From Parus major (Eukaryota > Chordata > Aves > Passeriformes > Paridae), in contig NC_031768.1 in assembly GCF_001522545.3 (NCBI RefSeq), positions 2,670,938 through 2,734,937 of the forward strand: a stretch of 64,000 nucleotides of DNA. Reading direction: 5' to 3'. The notes under the pieces were generated by a model. That model saw only the letters and a program-made list of their open reading frames with translations. It ran no database searches and was not told the origin of the DNA. The translations under genes were made by a program, and so were the position numbers. Shown piece after piece: positions 11,391-23,095 of this stretch (position 1 is the stretch's first letter; each line of letters starts with the position of its first letter).

Positions 11391-13275
11391 TTAAGGGGCC
11401 AATTCTCCCTGGCCCACAATTGAATGTACACTTATTATTTGGGTGTGATGAGAAAATGATGTCTCAGTAAAGGTTTAAACCACTGAACTGACATTTTTGA
11501 TCAAGGTCCTCAAAATCTTCTCCTTAAAATCTGCACTGACTTTGGCTTTTGAAATTACATTTCTGCACATGCTTAACTTAATTATAATTTTCAACCCCCC
11601 TGGGCATATATTTGCCCTCTAAAGACCACCTAATTCCTAAACATATCTCATACCAAAACTCATCTGGCATCACAAATTTCACCCTCAGAAGATGTTGTTG
11701 CAATAGGACCATGGATTTGGATCTGTGCAGAGCAGTGTCCTGGGAAGCTGGGGAAGTGTTTTATCTAAAAGCTTTGTACCTAAACAACTTAGATGCAGCA
11801 TGGAATCAAATCCCACTTTTCCCAGGGAAGGATGGGACTGGAAAACACAGCTTGGCTCTGCTGTGGGCCATAGGAATGCAAAGAACATTGAGAATTTTGA
11901 AATAGCCTCTATTTTAGAAGTGGATGATTTAGCAATGGGTAACCTGGAACTAATAAAAATAAAGGAATATATATATATATATATATATAAAGGTGGAAAT
12001 AACAGGAAATACTCTGTTTCAAAAAGTCCAGTAGCCTTTATGCAATTGCTGTTCCCAAATAGGAAAGCAGAAATTTTTACTTCATTCATTATTCAGCTCT
12101 TGGTTATCTCATGCCTGAGATTTGGAATTTAATTTTCACAAAGATTTTTAGCTTAGCCAAGGAATATTAGCAGTGCTATCAAAATTTAATATGTTTTTGA
12201 AAAATCCAAGCTTCTAGAATCAAATGACTTTGTGAGAGTCTTGGTTTTCATTTGGGAAGAACAAAACCAATTTTTGTCCTTCACACTTGCAGAGAAAAGG
12301 TAAAGATAAGACCCTTAAAAGCTCAGAGAATGCCAAGAAAATGCTCTTCACAATGTTATATACCCAGGACTGGAGAAGCTGTCGATCATCTTCCTGCCTA
12401 AGACAAGTTTCCTTTGTTAATTATTGCATAAATAAGTTCACAGCTCTTCTAGGCCCCTGTCAGTACATCATTGAGACAATAAAATTCTTGCTTTCCTGCA
12501 TAATGGATTTCTACTTTAGAATTTCATTCCTCTCTCAAAGCCTGATCTTTCCCACAAAGAATAAACTGTTTTTTCATTTAATAATAGCAATGTTCTTTTT
12601 GTTCTTTTGATTGCATGCATCAGCTAATTTCTGCTGAAATAATCAAAACAACAACAATAATAAGTTCATACATATTTTGGTTACTTGTAATTCAAATTTG
12701 ACCAAAGATTTAGGGAGTTAAGTTGGAAATAAATGTTATCAACCTACATAAACAGTATTGAATCAACAATAATTAGATGTATCACTTACATCTGTAACTT
12801 AGTATTTGGTACAAAACTGCTTCTCCAGTAATAACTAACAACAGAACATGAGATAAGGAAAATGCATATTGGGGGAAAACCAGCCTTCTTATTCTGCTCT
12901 TGGCTCACCTCATAAAAAAGGATAACCAGATGATAGCTGGATATTTTCAAAAGAAATTCCTCCCCCAAGCACGGGCAAATGTCTTTCTTGAATGAGTTTT
13001 CCAAGTGCTTTGGAGTTTTTGCTTTTGAATTTTGCATTTTAAGAATCTGCACTTTGTAACAAATGGGTGGCACTTGATACCAGTGTAAAATGTTGAACTG
13101 GAAGTTTGTAGTTAGAAATGTTTCCTGAGAGTGAATAATCAGTGTTCTGGATTAAGGAGATGAAAGTCAGGCTTTAGGATCAGCTCTTCAAGGCCTGATT
13201 CTGCCCCTCCTCCAGTGGGGTTGTGTTCACACAGGGCAGCATTGCTGCAACACTGACTCCTGGTGTGATCATAAA
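11391..13275. other. unique AT-rich sequence with an (AT)n tract, no gene recognised
   Basis: Includes a perfect (AT)n microsatellite at 11967-11989. Open frames crossing it owe their alternating Tyr-Ile run to the repeat. No gene supported. Confidence 0.6.
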
Positions 13276-13710
13276 GTTAAAATCACAGAATTGTAGAATG
13301 GCCTTAAAGATCATCACATTCCAACTTCATTTCAACCACATTCCCTACCATGGCAGGGCCACCTCCCACTGTGCCAGGAGCTCCCAATGTCCAGCCTGGC
13401 CTTGGATGCTTCCAGGGATCCTGCAGCCCTTGGCAATTGTCTCTCTCCAGCTTTCCTGGGGCTCCTTCAGGCCCTGCAAGGCCACCCTGAGCTCAGCCCA
13501 AAGCTTCTCCTGGCCAGGCTGAACAATGGCAGCTGGGCCAGCCTTTCCTGCCAGCAGAGCTGCTCCATCCCTCTGCTCATCCTGGAGCCTCCTCTGGGCT
13601 CTCTCCAGCAGCTCCAGCTGCTCCCTGGGCTGGGAATTCCAGAGCTGGACCCAGCTCTGCAGGTGGGGTCTCACCTGAGCACAGGGAAAGAATCTTCCCC
13701 AAATTCCTGC
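13276..13710 (-). mobile_element. CR1 LINE with internal deletion
   Basis: Reverse-oriented CR1. It opens with AATCACAGAATTGTAGAATG and continues through the same blocks as the copy at position 1, but about 132 bp corresponding to 47-178 of that copy are missing at position 13420. The 13430-13680 part is nearly identical to 180-437. The exact end near 13710 is uncertain. Confidence 0.88.
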
Positions 13711-16574
13711 CAATCATTCTGTAGGTGCAGCCCAGGAAACTGAACAAAAGGCAAAGACAAAAGGTGTAGTATAGGAGGGAAATAGCAAGAGAGAAGGTTG
13801 GATATGCATTTACTGTAATGTACCATATGTTTTTCTTACATGTCATAAAACACTAATTCACAATAATTGGAATTGCTCAAAAAAAATCCAGACTACCCTG
13901 GCACGTGTAAATCTGGAAATGATGTGACTTTCAAGTAACTCAAAGCAGAAATATTTTTTCTCTTCATAAACATTCCCTAGTCTGAGAGAGCAATAGGGAC
14001 ACTTCAGGCTCAGACACCACAGACAAGAAAAAAGAAACCTTTAGGGAAAAGCAATTCATGATAAACCAACTCTCTCCTGGGGTTTGTCTGCTCCTTCAGG
14101 TTGGCTTATATTCTTTCTAGCCCCCCTGAGTAAAATTTGTGGCATCCATAATTCAGAAGGTTTTATCTGGAGTCATCTGAGGTCTCAGTATTCATTATTT
14201 CACTGTCTTTGGAAATGCATCCACGGACATTTGGAGCTCACATTTTTATACCAAATGAAGGAACATCCTGATTTTAATCCAGCTCTCCTGCCTCTGGCTG
14301 TCCTCAGGCAGGTGTGTCTGCAGAGTGACCGGGCAGCAGAGCAAACAGAGCTGGTCACTGCTGTGTCCCTGCTGCTGCAGCAGATTTTAATTGGATGTCA
14401 GTGTCAGACATCCAGCCCTGCCCATTTGCCACCCCAGCCTGGAGCAGCTTCCCTCTGCTCATGTCACACATCCCATGGCACACGAGATCCACGCTTCTGC
14501 AAAGCTGAGAACTTTGACATCCTCAAAATGTCTGTTCTTAAATACACCTACATATTTGGCCACTCACTAAATACCTTGTAGTGCTCATTCCACGAAGCAT
14601 TCCTGAGGACTGGATAGTTCTGTAGAGGATGTTTCTCTAAATAAATTTTTCATACTGGCCAAATAGGTCAGGATGAACATTTGATTCCTTCCTCTGCTGT
14701 TGAATATTTGCTCTCATACCTTCCCTGCTGGGTTTGAGCCACTTGCAGTGATGGCATTTGGGTTAAAAATGATCACCAGGGCATGGGGAGCTTGAGAACA
14801 GCAGGGAGAGGAGAAAATAAAAGTTGCAAGGAAAATAATTTCATTCTTGGATTCATGGATATGCTTAGCTTTTAAGTATTCTGAGATTATATGAGGAAAA
14901 TTGACTAATTCAGGCTATAAAGAAATTTTTTAAATGCATATGGATTTTAAGGCATTAAAAAGGAATTCTTGGACAGTTCCCTGGGGCTCAGTGTAATTGT
15001 GGTGGCTTTCTATTAATTCTGTGCAAGAGTTGTAAAATAATAACTTGAGGCAAAGGGTGGTGTTATTTGGTATTCATTTCTGCTTCTGTATCAGCTCTTA
15101 GGGACTATCCTGAAAAATTTAGCAGAACATTTCTTGCTAGTTTGTACTTTAACTCTTATATTAAAATTATTTTCCCCTTCATGGTTTTTTTTTTTTTGCT
15201 TTCAAGGAAAACAGATCTCAAGTACAAGGCTCTGTCATGATACCTCATCTTTTTAAAAGTTCTATGGAAAAAGGACAGAAAATAATAATAATAATGCAAT
15301 TTTTTTCCCTTACCAATGTTCCCTACAACGTGACAGAGCCTCTGAGAATGGAAATGCAAAATGTGACAAAAATATAGACTGCTATTTCTGCTGGCAAAAA
15401 AAATATAACAGCCTTGGAACAACCTCTGTATCAGTGTTCCCTCAGTCTCCCTCTTGGTGTGATGTGAATCTCAGGTGCTGGGGCTTGGATTAGGGCAGAA
15501 ACATCCAGAAAACCTTTATGGAGGAGAGGGGCAGAGAGCAGTGCTTGGCAGCTTCAGCAGGGTGTTCTGATGGAGAGAAAATACAGGGTAGTGGAGGGAA
15601 GGGGATTGATTTTTCCTGGGGCTGTGCAAAGATGTGAGCAGAGGGGAGAGAGGAGAGCAGCTCTTAGGTGAAACAGGAAGGCAAGTAATAATTCTGTTAT
15701 ATTGGTACCATGATCAAGTCATTTCTCCAGGTCCTTGAAACCCTCTCAGGCCTTGAATACCCTTCTTCATTTTCTCAGTTCCAAGAAAAAAGCCCTGCAG
15801 TCCAAGCCAGAGACCCACCCTACTCCTTTTATCTCATTTTACTCTGTACTCTGTACTCTTTAAAATAAGCACTGCTGTATATTCACAAATAATTTTATTT
15901 ACATCCTGCAACACTTAGATTTATTAAAAATACTTTAAAATGCCATCTGAAAATTTCATGAAGTATGGAAAAGTCCTCACACAAAGCAGCAGTAAACTCT
16001 TTAAGCATCATTCTGTCCCAAAGAAGTCAAATAAAATAATTGGCAGGACAAACATGAAGCGTAAAGGAGCTGCATTTTTGGGCCTGTGATCCCAATCAGT
16101 TACCAAGAGTTCTGGAGGCCTCTCCTCTGACTCTTCAGAGCACTCAGAGGGTCTGACTGCTTTCCCCTAACACTTTTTGGCAATATTCCTTCAGCTTGTT
16201 CCAGAAGAGTTGTGCTAAGTCCAGCAAGTACTTAATGAACAGAGGAGATATTGTTTATCTGCTTCCACCTTTGATAACAGGATCCTCCTTTGTTCCATCC
16301 ATCAAGACATAATTACACAGCTATCCAACATCCAGCAGCACCAGATGGGATCTCAGGATGCTTCTAAAAATGGTACAGAGCATCCACAGAGATTAAAGGA
16401 GCAAAATTACCATTCTTACAGCAGAAGGTTCCTCTGGGGCCTGGTGTCCTTGTCCTTTTGGGCCTTGCTAAGCTGTGATGTTGTGATTTTCTCTGTTACC
16501 ACCCCGGCTTGGCTGCACCAAGCATGGAGAAATACCCTAAATTATACTTTTATATGTATACTGCAGCAATATAA
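13711..16574. other. unique AT-rich sequence, no gene recognised
   Basis: The longest gap-free, repeat-free open frame of the window lies here (14084-14581, plus strand, 165 codons), but I recognise no domain in it and it has no supporting context. Short (AAT)n run at 15281-15296. Confidence 0.55.
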
Positions 16575-16775
16575 AATCAGAGAATCCCAGAATAGCTTGG
16601 GTTGGAAGGGAACTTAAAACTCATCCAGTGTCACCCCAGCCATGGCAGGGACACCTCCCACTGTCCCAGGATGCTCCAAGCCCCAAACGTGGCCTTGGGC
16701 ACTGCCAGGGATCCAGGGGCAGCCCCAGCTGCTCTGGGAAATCATTTCCATCCCCTCCCCACCACCCTTGGCAGG
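16575..16775 (-). mobile_element. CR1 LINE 3' end fragment
   Basis: Starts with AATCAGAGAATCCCAGAATA and GGTTGGAAGGGAAC, followed by the GGGCACTGCCAGGGATCCAG block shared with positions 31-50. It is truncated near 16775. Confidence 0.87.
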
Positions 16776-19150
16776 AGAGTTGGAGCAAGAAGATCTTTAA
16801 GATCTCCCAGGATTGCTGCACCTTTTTGTGGGATCGGCTGTTTCTGATACTGAAATAATTTTTCAGTAGCTTGTAGTGGTGGCTCTGCCCAGCAATGACA
16901 GAGGTAAGGAGACACAGGGAATGATTTCGAAAGGTGACAAAGGGATTTGGGAGAGTAAAAAGTCAGGGAAGTGCTGCCCTAGGAACAGGACAGCTTCTCC
17001 TTCTGTACACAATCCTTCTGGCCTTCTGTATACAAGCAGGAAAAAGTAATTGGAAAGAAATTTCTGACATAAACAAGTTGTTCATATCTGTGTTTCTGTC
17101 TTTCTGTAGTCTCTGGTTAAGCACAGTGACATATTTCTCCCTTTTGAGTCAGTTCATTTAAGCATTCACAGGCTTTGAAGCTGATAAATTTTGGGTAAGA
17201 GGCAGTGGTCTATCAGAATTTCACCCTAAATTGTGTCCAGATTTTGTCCACAAATAAATTGTCCAGCCTGAGGTTCCCAGCTACAAAAGCTTACAGCCAC
17301 TACTCCACTACCTAGATCCCAAAATATGGCAAAAATACAAACTGTTTCTTGTTGGGCACACATTGAAGACAACACAAACCTCTCACAAACCAAGTGAAAG
17401 CTTTTCAGATACATCTCTGGGCATAATTCCTGTTGGATGAATGTGACACAGGCAACAATCCTGAATAATTGCACTGGATTTAGACTGACCTTCTGTAAGC
17501 TTGTAAAGGAACACATGAATCAAGTAAATTAGGCACTTATTAAATCCACAATTAGTTACATTCTATTTAAAAAAAAACCCCTCAGGCTCACAAAGTCCAA
17601 CATGGTTCTTTTCTGGATTTAAGCCCAAATAGATGCGATTTAAGCAGTGCATGAAGAAAATAGCAGTCCTTGTTCTGGGGATTCCTATTTTCTTTTTGGT
17701 TTTTTCAGGAGTGGAATGATTTATGATGAATTTGGGAGTGAAGACAGGGCTGAATGAGATCCCTGGATACAAGCACTGCGTTCTGGGTTTGTGGCTTTAT
17801 GAGAGGGAGGGCGACAGATGGAAAAAGAAAGTGGTTGAACTTCCTATTTGTACTCACTCATCGACTCTGTCAATTTGGCCATCTCTGTTTCTCTTTGGGG
17901 CTTCTCCTGGGGGAACAGACAAAATGAAAAACAAATATATATATGTAATATAGAAATAGAAATACACCTGAGTGCAAGTGGCAATGTGAGGGGAGGACAT
18001 TAATCCATCATATATTTCTATATTATTTAGGGATTTAACTTCACTCCTAAATAGCCTGAACCTTTGTAGACTTTTTTTTTTTCTTCCTTCTAATTTCTTC
18101 ATTTTTCCTACCATGAAGTGTGAAGCTTGTATTTATCTGTGTGTATCTAGCTGGGGAAATTGAAATTATTCAATCAAAGTGATAACGGAGGAGGAAACCC
18201 TCCTCTATTTTTCACTCTCTGCTAAAATACTCAAGTGTGTTAGGCCTTCCTGACAAAAGAGCAACCCACAAACCACTTACACTGCAGGAAAAAAGCACTT
18301 ACTTGGAAATAAATGGATTTTATATGGGAGCTGGAGTGTGTGGTGTGGCACTGGGCCGATGCTGAGATGAACTGAGATATTTGAGGGACTCCCAATGAAA
18401 CCTGCTGGTCTTTGTCTCTTGTTCTTTGTATTATTATTTTTTTTTTTTTCAGACACTTGTAGCTGGTGTAGCCAAGACAGAGGCTTGGTCAATCAAGAGC
18501 CCTTGAATTTGGTGAAAATCCAATATCCCATAGCTCACCCAAAGCAGTGGGGACTGAGCCCAATCTCCTGAATTTAGAGCCAAAATCTGGGCTGAATGAG
18601 AACTGCAAAGCCCTTGAAACTCCAATTAAGTGGTTTTGAGAGTATGTGGTGGGGCTGTTGTGCCCTCTCTGATCCCTCTGGTGACTGAGCCCCACCTCGC
18701 CACCCTTCCACCTGTGTTAAGGCTCTCCTGAGCCATGGGTGAGCAGATCTCAGCTCTTTTTTCCTCAAAAAACCTCAGTAAGGGAGAGAATTTCCACAAA
18801 AATATGACTTCAATGGGCAGTATTCTCAAACAGAGGCTCCTTATCTCAGCCTTGGGACAAGGTGAAGGTTTTTGGGCAAAGTGACCTTCAGCAGCTGCTG
18901 GAATGGCTGGGGACAGGAGTCAGCATGGTGACATCTGTCTTTGACTGTGCTAAAAACAGCTCTGGAGAAAAGGACAGGCTGAGAATTGTCCCTGCCAGGT
19001 GTTATTTGGCAGGAAAATGTGGTTTTCCAAGGCCCTTTGGGTGTGACATGAGCAGACCCGGGCTGTTCAAGGGATAACCCCCTGCTCTGTCTCAGACAGG
19101 ATCATTTCCTAACTCCAGAGGAGCTGAACTCTGTCCACCTCTACCTTAGA
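16776..19150. other. unique sequence, no gene recognised
   Basis: AT-rich DNA with T-rich runs (for example 18429-18450). Small overlapping open frames only. Confidence 0.6.
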
Positions 19151-19560
19151 AGCCCAGAGTCCCTGAGGTTGGAAAAGCTCTCCAAGGTCATCAAGTCCAA
19201 TCTGTAACCTGTCCCCACCTTGTCCCCAGCCCAGAGCCCTGAGTGCCACGTCCAGGTGACACCTCCAGGGATGGGCACTGCAAAGCTCCCTGGGCAGCCC
19301 CTGCCAAGGCCTGAGCTCCCTTTCCATGGGCAAATTCCTGCTGCTGCCCACCCTGAGCCTCCCCTGGCCCAGCCTGAGGCCTGAGCTCTCCTCCTGTCCC
19401 TGTTCCCTGGCAGCAGAGCCCGACCCCCCCGGCTGTCCCCTCCTGCCAGGGACTTGTGCAGAGCCACAAGGGCCCCCTGAGCCTCCTTTGCTCCAGGCTG
19501 AGCCCCTTTCCCAGCTCCCTCAGCCCCTCCTGGGGCTCCAGACCCTTCCCAGCTCCCTCA
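19151..19560 (-). mobile_element. CR1 LINE 3' end, second subfamily
   Basis: The reverse complement matches 49535-49950 and, in part, 950-1236. The 3' end is at the left (AGAGTCCCTGAGGTTGGAAA). It ends abruptly in unique sequence at about 19560 through 5' truncation. Confidence 0.88.
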
Positions 19561-22096
19561 GCTTCCTCTCACAGCCTCTCCTAAGTACCTTATCCCAGTC
19601 CCAGGCTTATATATGGTACAAAAACCTAAAGAAATATATTCTATACCAAAACAACCCACTACTTGCACTTCAAAAAGTTGGACTTCTACTGTAAAAAAAA
19701 AAAAAAAGCTCAAATGTCACAGTAATAGGAACTATTGGCATTCATGAAACAAGCAGCTAATGCTTTAGAACTGTATTCATTCACTCCTGAGAGCATTTTA
19801 TATGAAAAGAAAGGTTTAAGGTTATGTCCTGGATCTGAGTGAGGACAATGCCCTAAGCCATGCTAATAATGTAGCATCCAGCATCAGATTCATGCTCTGC
19901 TATGAAAGGGAAAAAAGGAAGGAAGGAAGAAAGAAGCAGCACAAGAGTGAAATTTTTTTTACAAAAAATATAAGGTCCTCTATGAAAGTTTTTTTTGCAT
20001 GGCATTAATCATCAAAGGAAAGCACAGCACTCTGAAAACCATCAGGAATTTGTGTCAGTGGAGATTTATAATGTGACCTTAAAACACCTTCTTTTGCTAC
20101 AGAACTCAGACTTTATCAGGAGTGAACAGTTGGGAGAGATCAATTCGAGCCCTGGAGATGGAGGGCTGGATTTATTAGACTAATAACCAATTGATATTAA
20201 ATATTATTACTTTGTTCTTGCTTATTATTAAATACATTTTACTAGTGATGAAGTCTCATGACAAAGGAGAGTTGAATCACATTTCATTTTAAAGTAAAAG
20301 TATTAAATATAATATCTAAGGACAAAATTTAGAAATTTTTGAATTTATTTTACTTTTCTTAAAAGAAATGCCCAGGACTGCTGAAGTTCTGGTCTTCCTT
20401 CTTTAGTATATAACAGTATGTTTGTATGCATATAATATATGAATATTATTTTTTTTAAAAAAATTACATCTAATTTCCAGATATTTTTATTGAAAAAAAT
20501 AACCTTTGGTTCTGTTACCAATGAACTTAAGACTCTATGAAATTATTATATAAAATGTTGTCCTTTTCCCTTCCTCTAATGATCATGAGGATGTGCACAG
20601 ACAAACCCATGAGGGTCTGGAAATTAGGAAAATTTTTCCACTCATCTGTTTCTTCAAAATGGAATATTTTAAGGGAGCTAGAACACCTCTAAGAAATTTT
20701 CTTTTTGATGGCAGATAAAGAAGGAATTCCATCCTCTCTGACAGAATGAGTTCTAGCAGATTAACTTGGGGGAGAATCAAACATTAAAACATACTTTTGT
20801 TCCTGATTTTAGCAGATGTGAGTTTGAACATGACAGCAGAGTGAGATTTGCTGCCTTCAAAAAAAAAATATCAAAATCCAAACCACAAAACAACACAACA
20901 GAAAAAGCAAACAACAAAATGAAACAAGATAAAAAAAGGCAAACAACACCATGTTTCATTTCAGGACAGGAGTTGCCTTTAAGGGCTGCCTATGGTTGTA
21001 TTTCCTCTGGAGATTATCTGGGTAAACAAGAATTGCCACCTCAGAAAACACATCAAGAAAAGCAGGACTCAATTTTTATCTCTCCTAACACAGTGATGCT
21101 CATATTTCAGGTTTTTTCGTAGCTCTGTAGTCAGCATGGAGTGATTTCTGCAGGGAATTTTGAATCCATGGGCTGCCAGTGCCTGCTCTGAGGTGAAGAA
21201 CCCAAATCTTCCACAAACTCAGAGGAGCAGCAGAGCCAGACTCTGCTCTTGTTGTGTGTGGATGTCTTACATGGTTACTGACTTCCTGTGTGCCTAAAAA
21301 GCAGCAAATTCTGCTTTTCATACTTGAAATGACGTGCACTTTCCAAAGTGCCAGCAATAGGAGATCTTATGGTGCAAGGAGGGATGTGTGAAATTTAAAT
21401 TAAGTAAAGCATGATAATTTCAACTAGCAAAAAAGGCCATTTCAAATGCTGCTTTGTGCTTTTTGCATTGTTTGTGAGTTCTTTCATTCAACTGAGGGTG
21501 TAAGAAAGAAGTTGCAAACTGTCATTTTCTAATGGAGTTGTTTTTTTATTTAAAGCTATTTCCTTTCTATCAACTTCCTTCAGACAAAAGAGTGGTAGCC
21601 CAGTCCTACAATATCTGAAGTTGTGATGTCCTGCCTTGCACTGAATTTAATCTCAAATTATTATTGTGCTGTTGCAACATTTAAGGGTTTAAAGGGGCAA
21701 CACAGAAAGTGTGGCCTTCACGTCACTCTTTCCCTTCTCAGCCAAAGAAAATCAGACACTTTTGCCTAAAACTCTCCTTGTTTCACATCCTGTGCTGCAG
21801 AGTCTGCCATGGTTCTGTCAGAGGGGTACAAGAAGACATCAGGAGTGCCAACCAGGCAGCACAAAAATAACATTTTCAATGTCAAACAGGAGAAGACTGA
21901 ATCAAATTTCATATGGGAATCAAAACATTGCGTTCCTAGGTCACTTGTCTCATAATGGAATATTCTTGGACAAGGCAGTGGATGAACTCCTTGTGACTTT
22001 TCTAATGGAAGGACAAGGGCACATCCTGAAACTCCCTCTCCAGTGTCTGTTGGCTTCAGCTGACACTAATTAATGAGATCATTATATCTATTTTCA
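19561..22096. other. unique AT-rich sequence, no gene recognised
   Basis: Several poly-A/T stretches (19694-19708, 20449-20463) and an A-rich, G-poor segment at 20860-20945. Open frames of about 120 codons at 20766 and 21711 have no recognisable domain. Confidence 0.55.
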
Positions 22097-22306
22097 CAGG
22101 GTCACAGGATGGGTCAGGCTGGGACCACAGTGTGTCACTGGTGCCAGCTCCCTGCTCCAGCAGGGCCATCCCAGAGCAGCGGGCACAGGGCTGTGTCCAG
22201 AGGGCTCTGCAATATCCCCAGGAGGAGACTCCAGCCCCTCTCTGCTCTCTGCTCAGGGCTGGGCACTGCCCAGGGCACAAGTTGTGCCTCCTGTGCAGGG
22301 GGAATT

Positions 22307-22463
22307 NNNNNNNNNNNNNNNNNNNNNNNNNNNNNNNNNNNNNNNNNNNNNNNNNNNNNNNNNNNNNNNNNNNNNNNNNNNNNNNNNNNNNNNNNNNNNN
22401 NNNNNNNNNNNNNNNNNNNNNNNNNNNNNNNNNNNNNNNNNNNNNNNNNNNNNNNNNNNNNNN
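22307..22463. other. assembly gap (157 N)
   Basis: N run directly before the 10-bp minisatellite, which probably continues into it. Confidence 0.99.
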
Positions 22464-22645
22464 CAGGGATGGACAGGGATGGACAGGGATGGACAGGGAT
22501 GGACAGGGATGGACAGGGATGGACAGGGACAGCCAGGGATGGACAGGGACAGCCAGGGATGGACAGGGATGGACAGGGATGGACAGGGACACCCAGGGAT
22601 GCACATGGATGGACAGGGATACCCAGGGATGGACAGGGACACCCA
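22464..22645. repeat. 10-bp minisatellite, unit GGACAGGGAT
   Basis: Tandem GGACAGGGAT units with variants in which GATGG is replaced by CAGCC or CACCC. The array starts at the gap edge and degenerates by about 22645. It keeps frames open on both strands, giving VHPCPSL-type repeats on the minus strand that should not be read as protein. Confidence 0.95.
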
Positions 22646-23095
22646 GGCACAGCCAGGGCTGAGGCCCCTCTCAGCTGGGGCTCCTCTCCAGGCTGAGCAG
22701 CCCCAGCTCCCTCAGCCTTTCCTGGGCACGGAGATGCTCCAGGCCCTTCCTCAGCTCCAGGAGCTCCTGTCCCTGCTGTGCTGAGGAGCCAGGGCTGGAC
22801 ACAGCAGCCCAGAGGTGCCTCCAGGGCTGGGCACAGGGGCAGCATCACCCCTGACCTGCTGGGAATGCTCATCCCAATGCACCCCAGGACCCCTTTGGCC
22901 TTCCTGCCCCAGGGCTCTGCTCGGTGTCCCCCAGGTCCTTCTCCAGCAGGTCACCCCCAGCCTGTGCTGCTGCCTGGGGTTGTTCCCCTCCAGGTGAAGG
23001 ACCAGACTTTGCCCTGGTTGAATTTCAGACAGTTCTTCTCTGCCCATCTCTCCAACCTGTCAAGGTCCCTCTGAAAGCCTGCATGGCCTTCAGGG

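Larger units (their letters stand above)
22097..23095 (-). mobile_element. CR1 LINE carrying a minisatellite and a gap
   Basis: The left part (22097-22306) matches a CR1 3' end in reverse, starting GGGTCACAGGATGG. The right part (22665-23095) matches more 5' CR1 sequence, with the characteristic CCCCCAGGTCCTTCTCCAGC and TTGAATTTCAGACAG blocks. Between them lie a gap and a 10-bp minisatellite, so one old CR1 appears to have been expanded internally. Confidence 0.8.

Noticed and set aside
11725..12132. Open frame with a Tyr-Ile repeat
   Set aside because: The repeat is the translation of the (AT)n tract at 11967-11989; the rest has no coding character.
14084..14581. 165-codon plus-strand open frame as a gene
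   Set aside because: No recognisable domain, splice signals or context. A frame of this length is expected by chance in 64 kb.
20860..20945. A-rich segment as the tail of a processed pseudogene
   Set aside because: The sequence before it has no recognisable gene similarity and no flanking target duplication was found.
22464..22645. CRISPR-like array
   Set aside because: The units are contiguous 10-mers without spacers, in vertebrate DNA.
22056..22872. Pro/Val/His/Ser repeat protein on the minus strand
   Set aside because: It is a translation of the GGACAGGGAT minisatellite, open in several frames, with a gap inside and CR1 on both sides.
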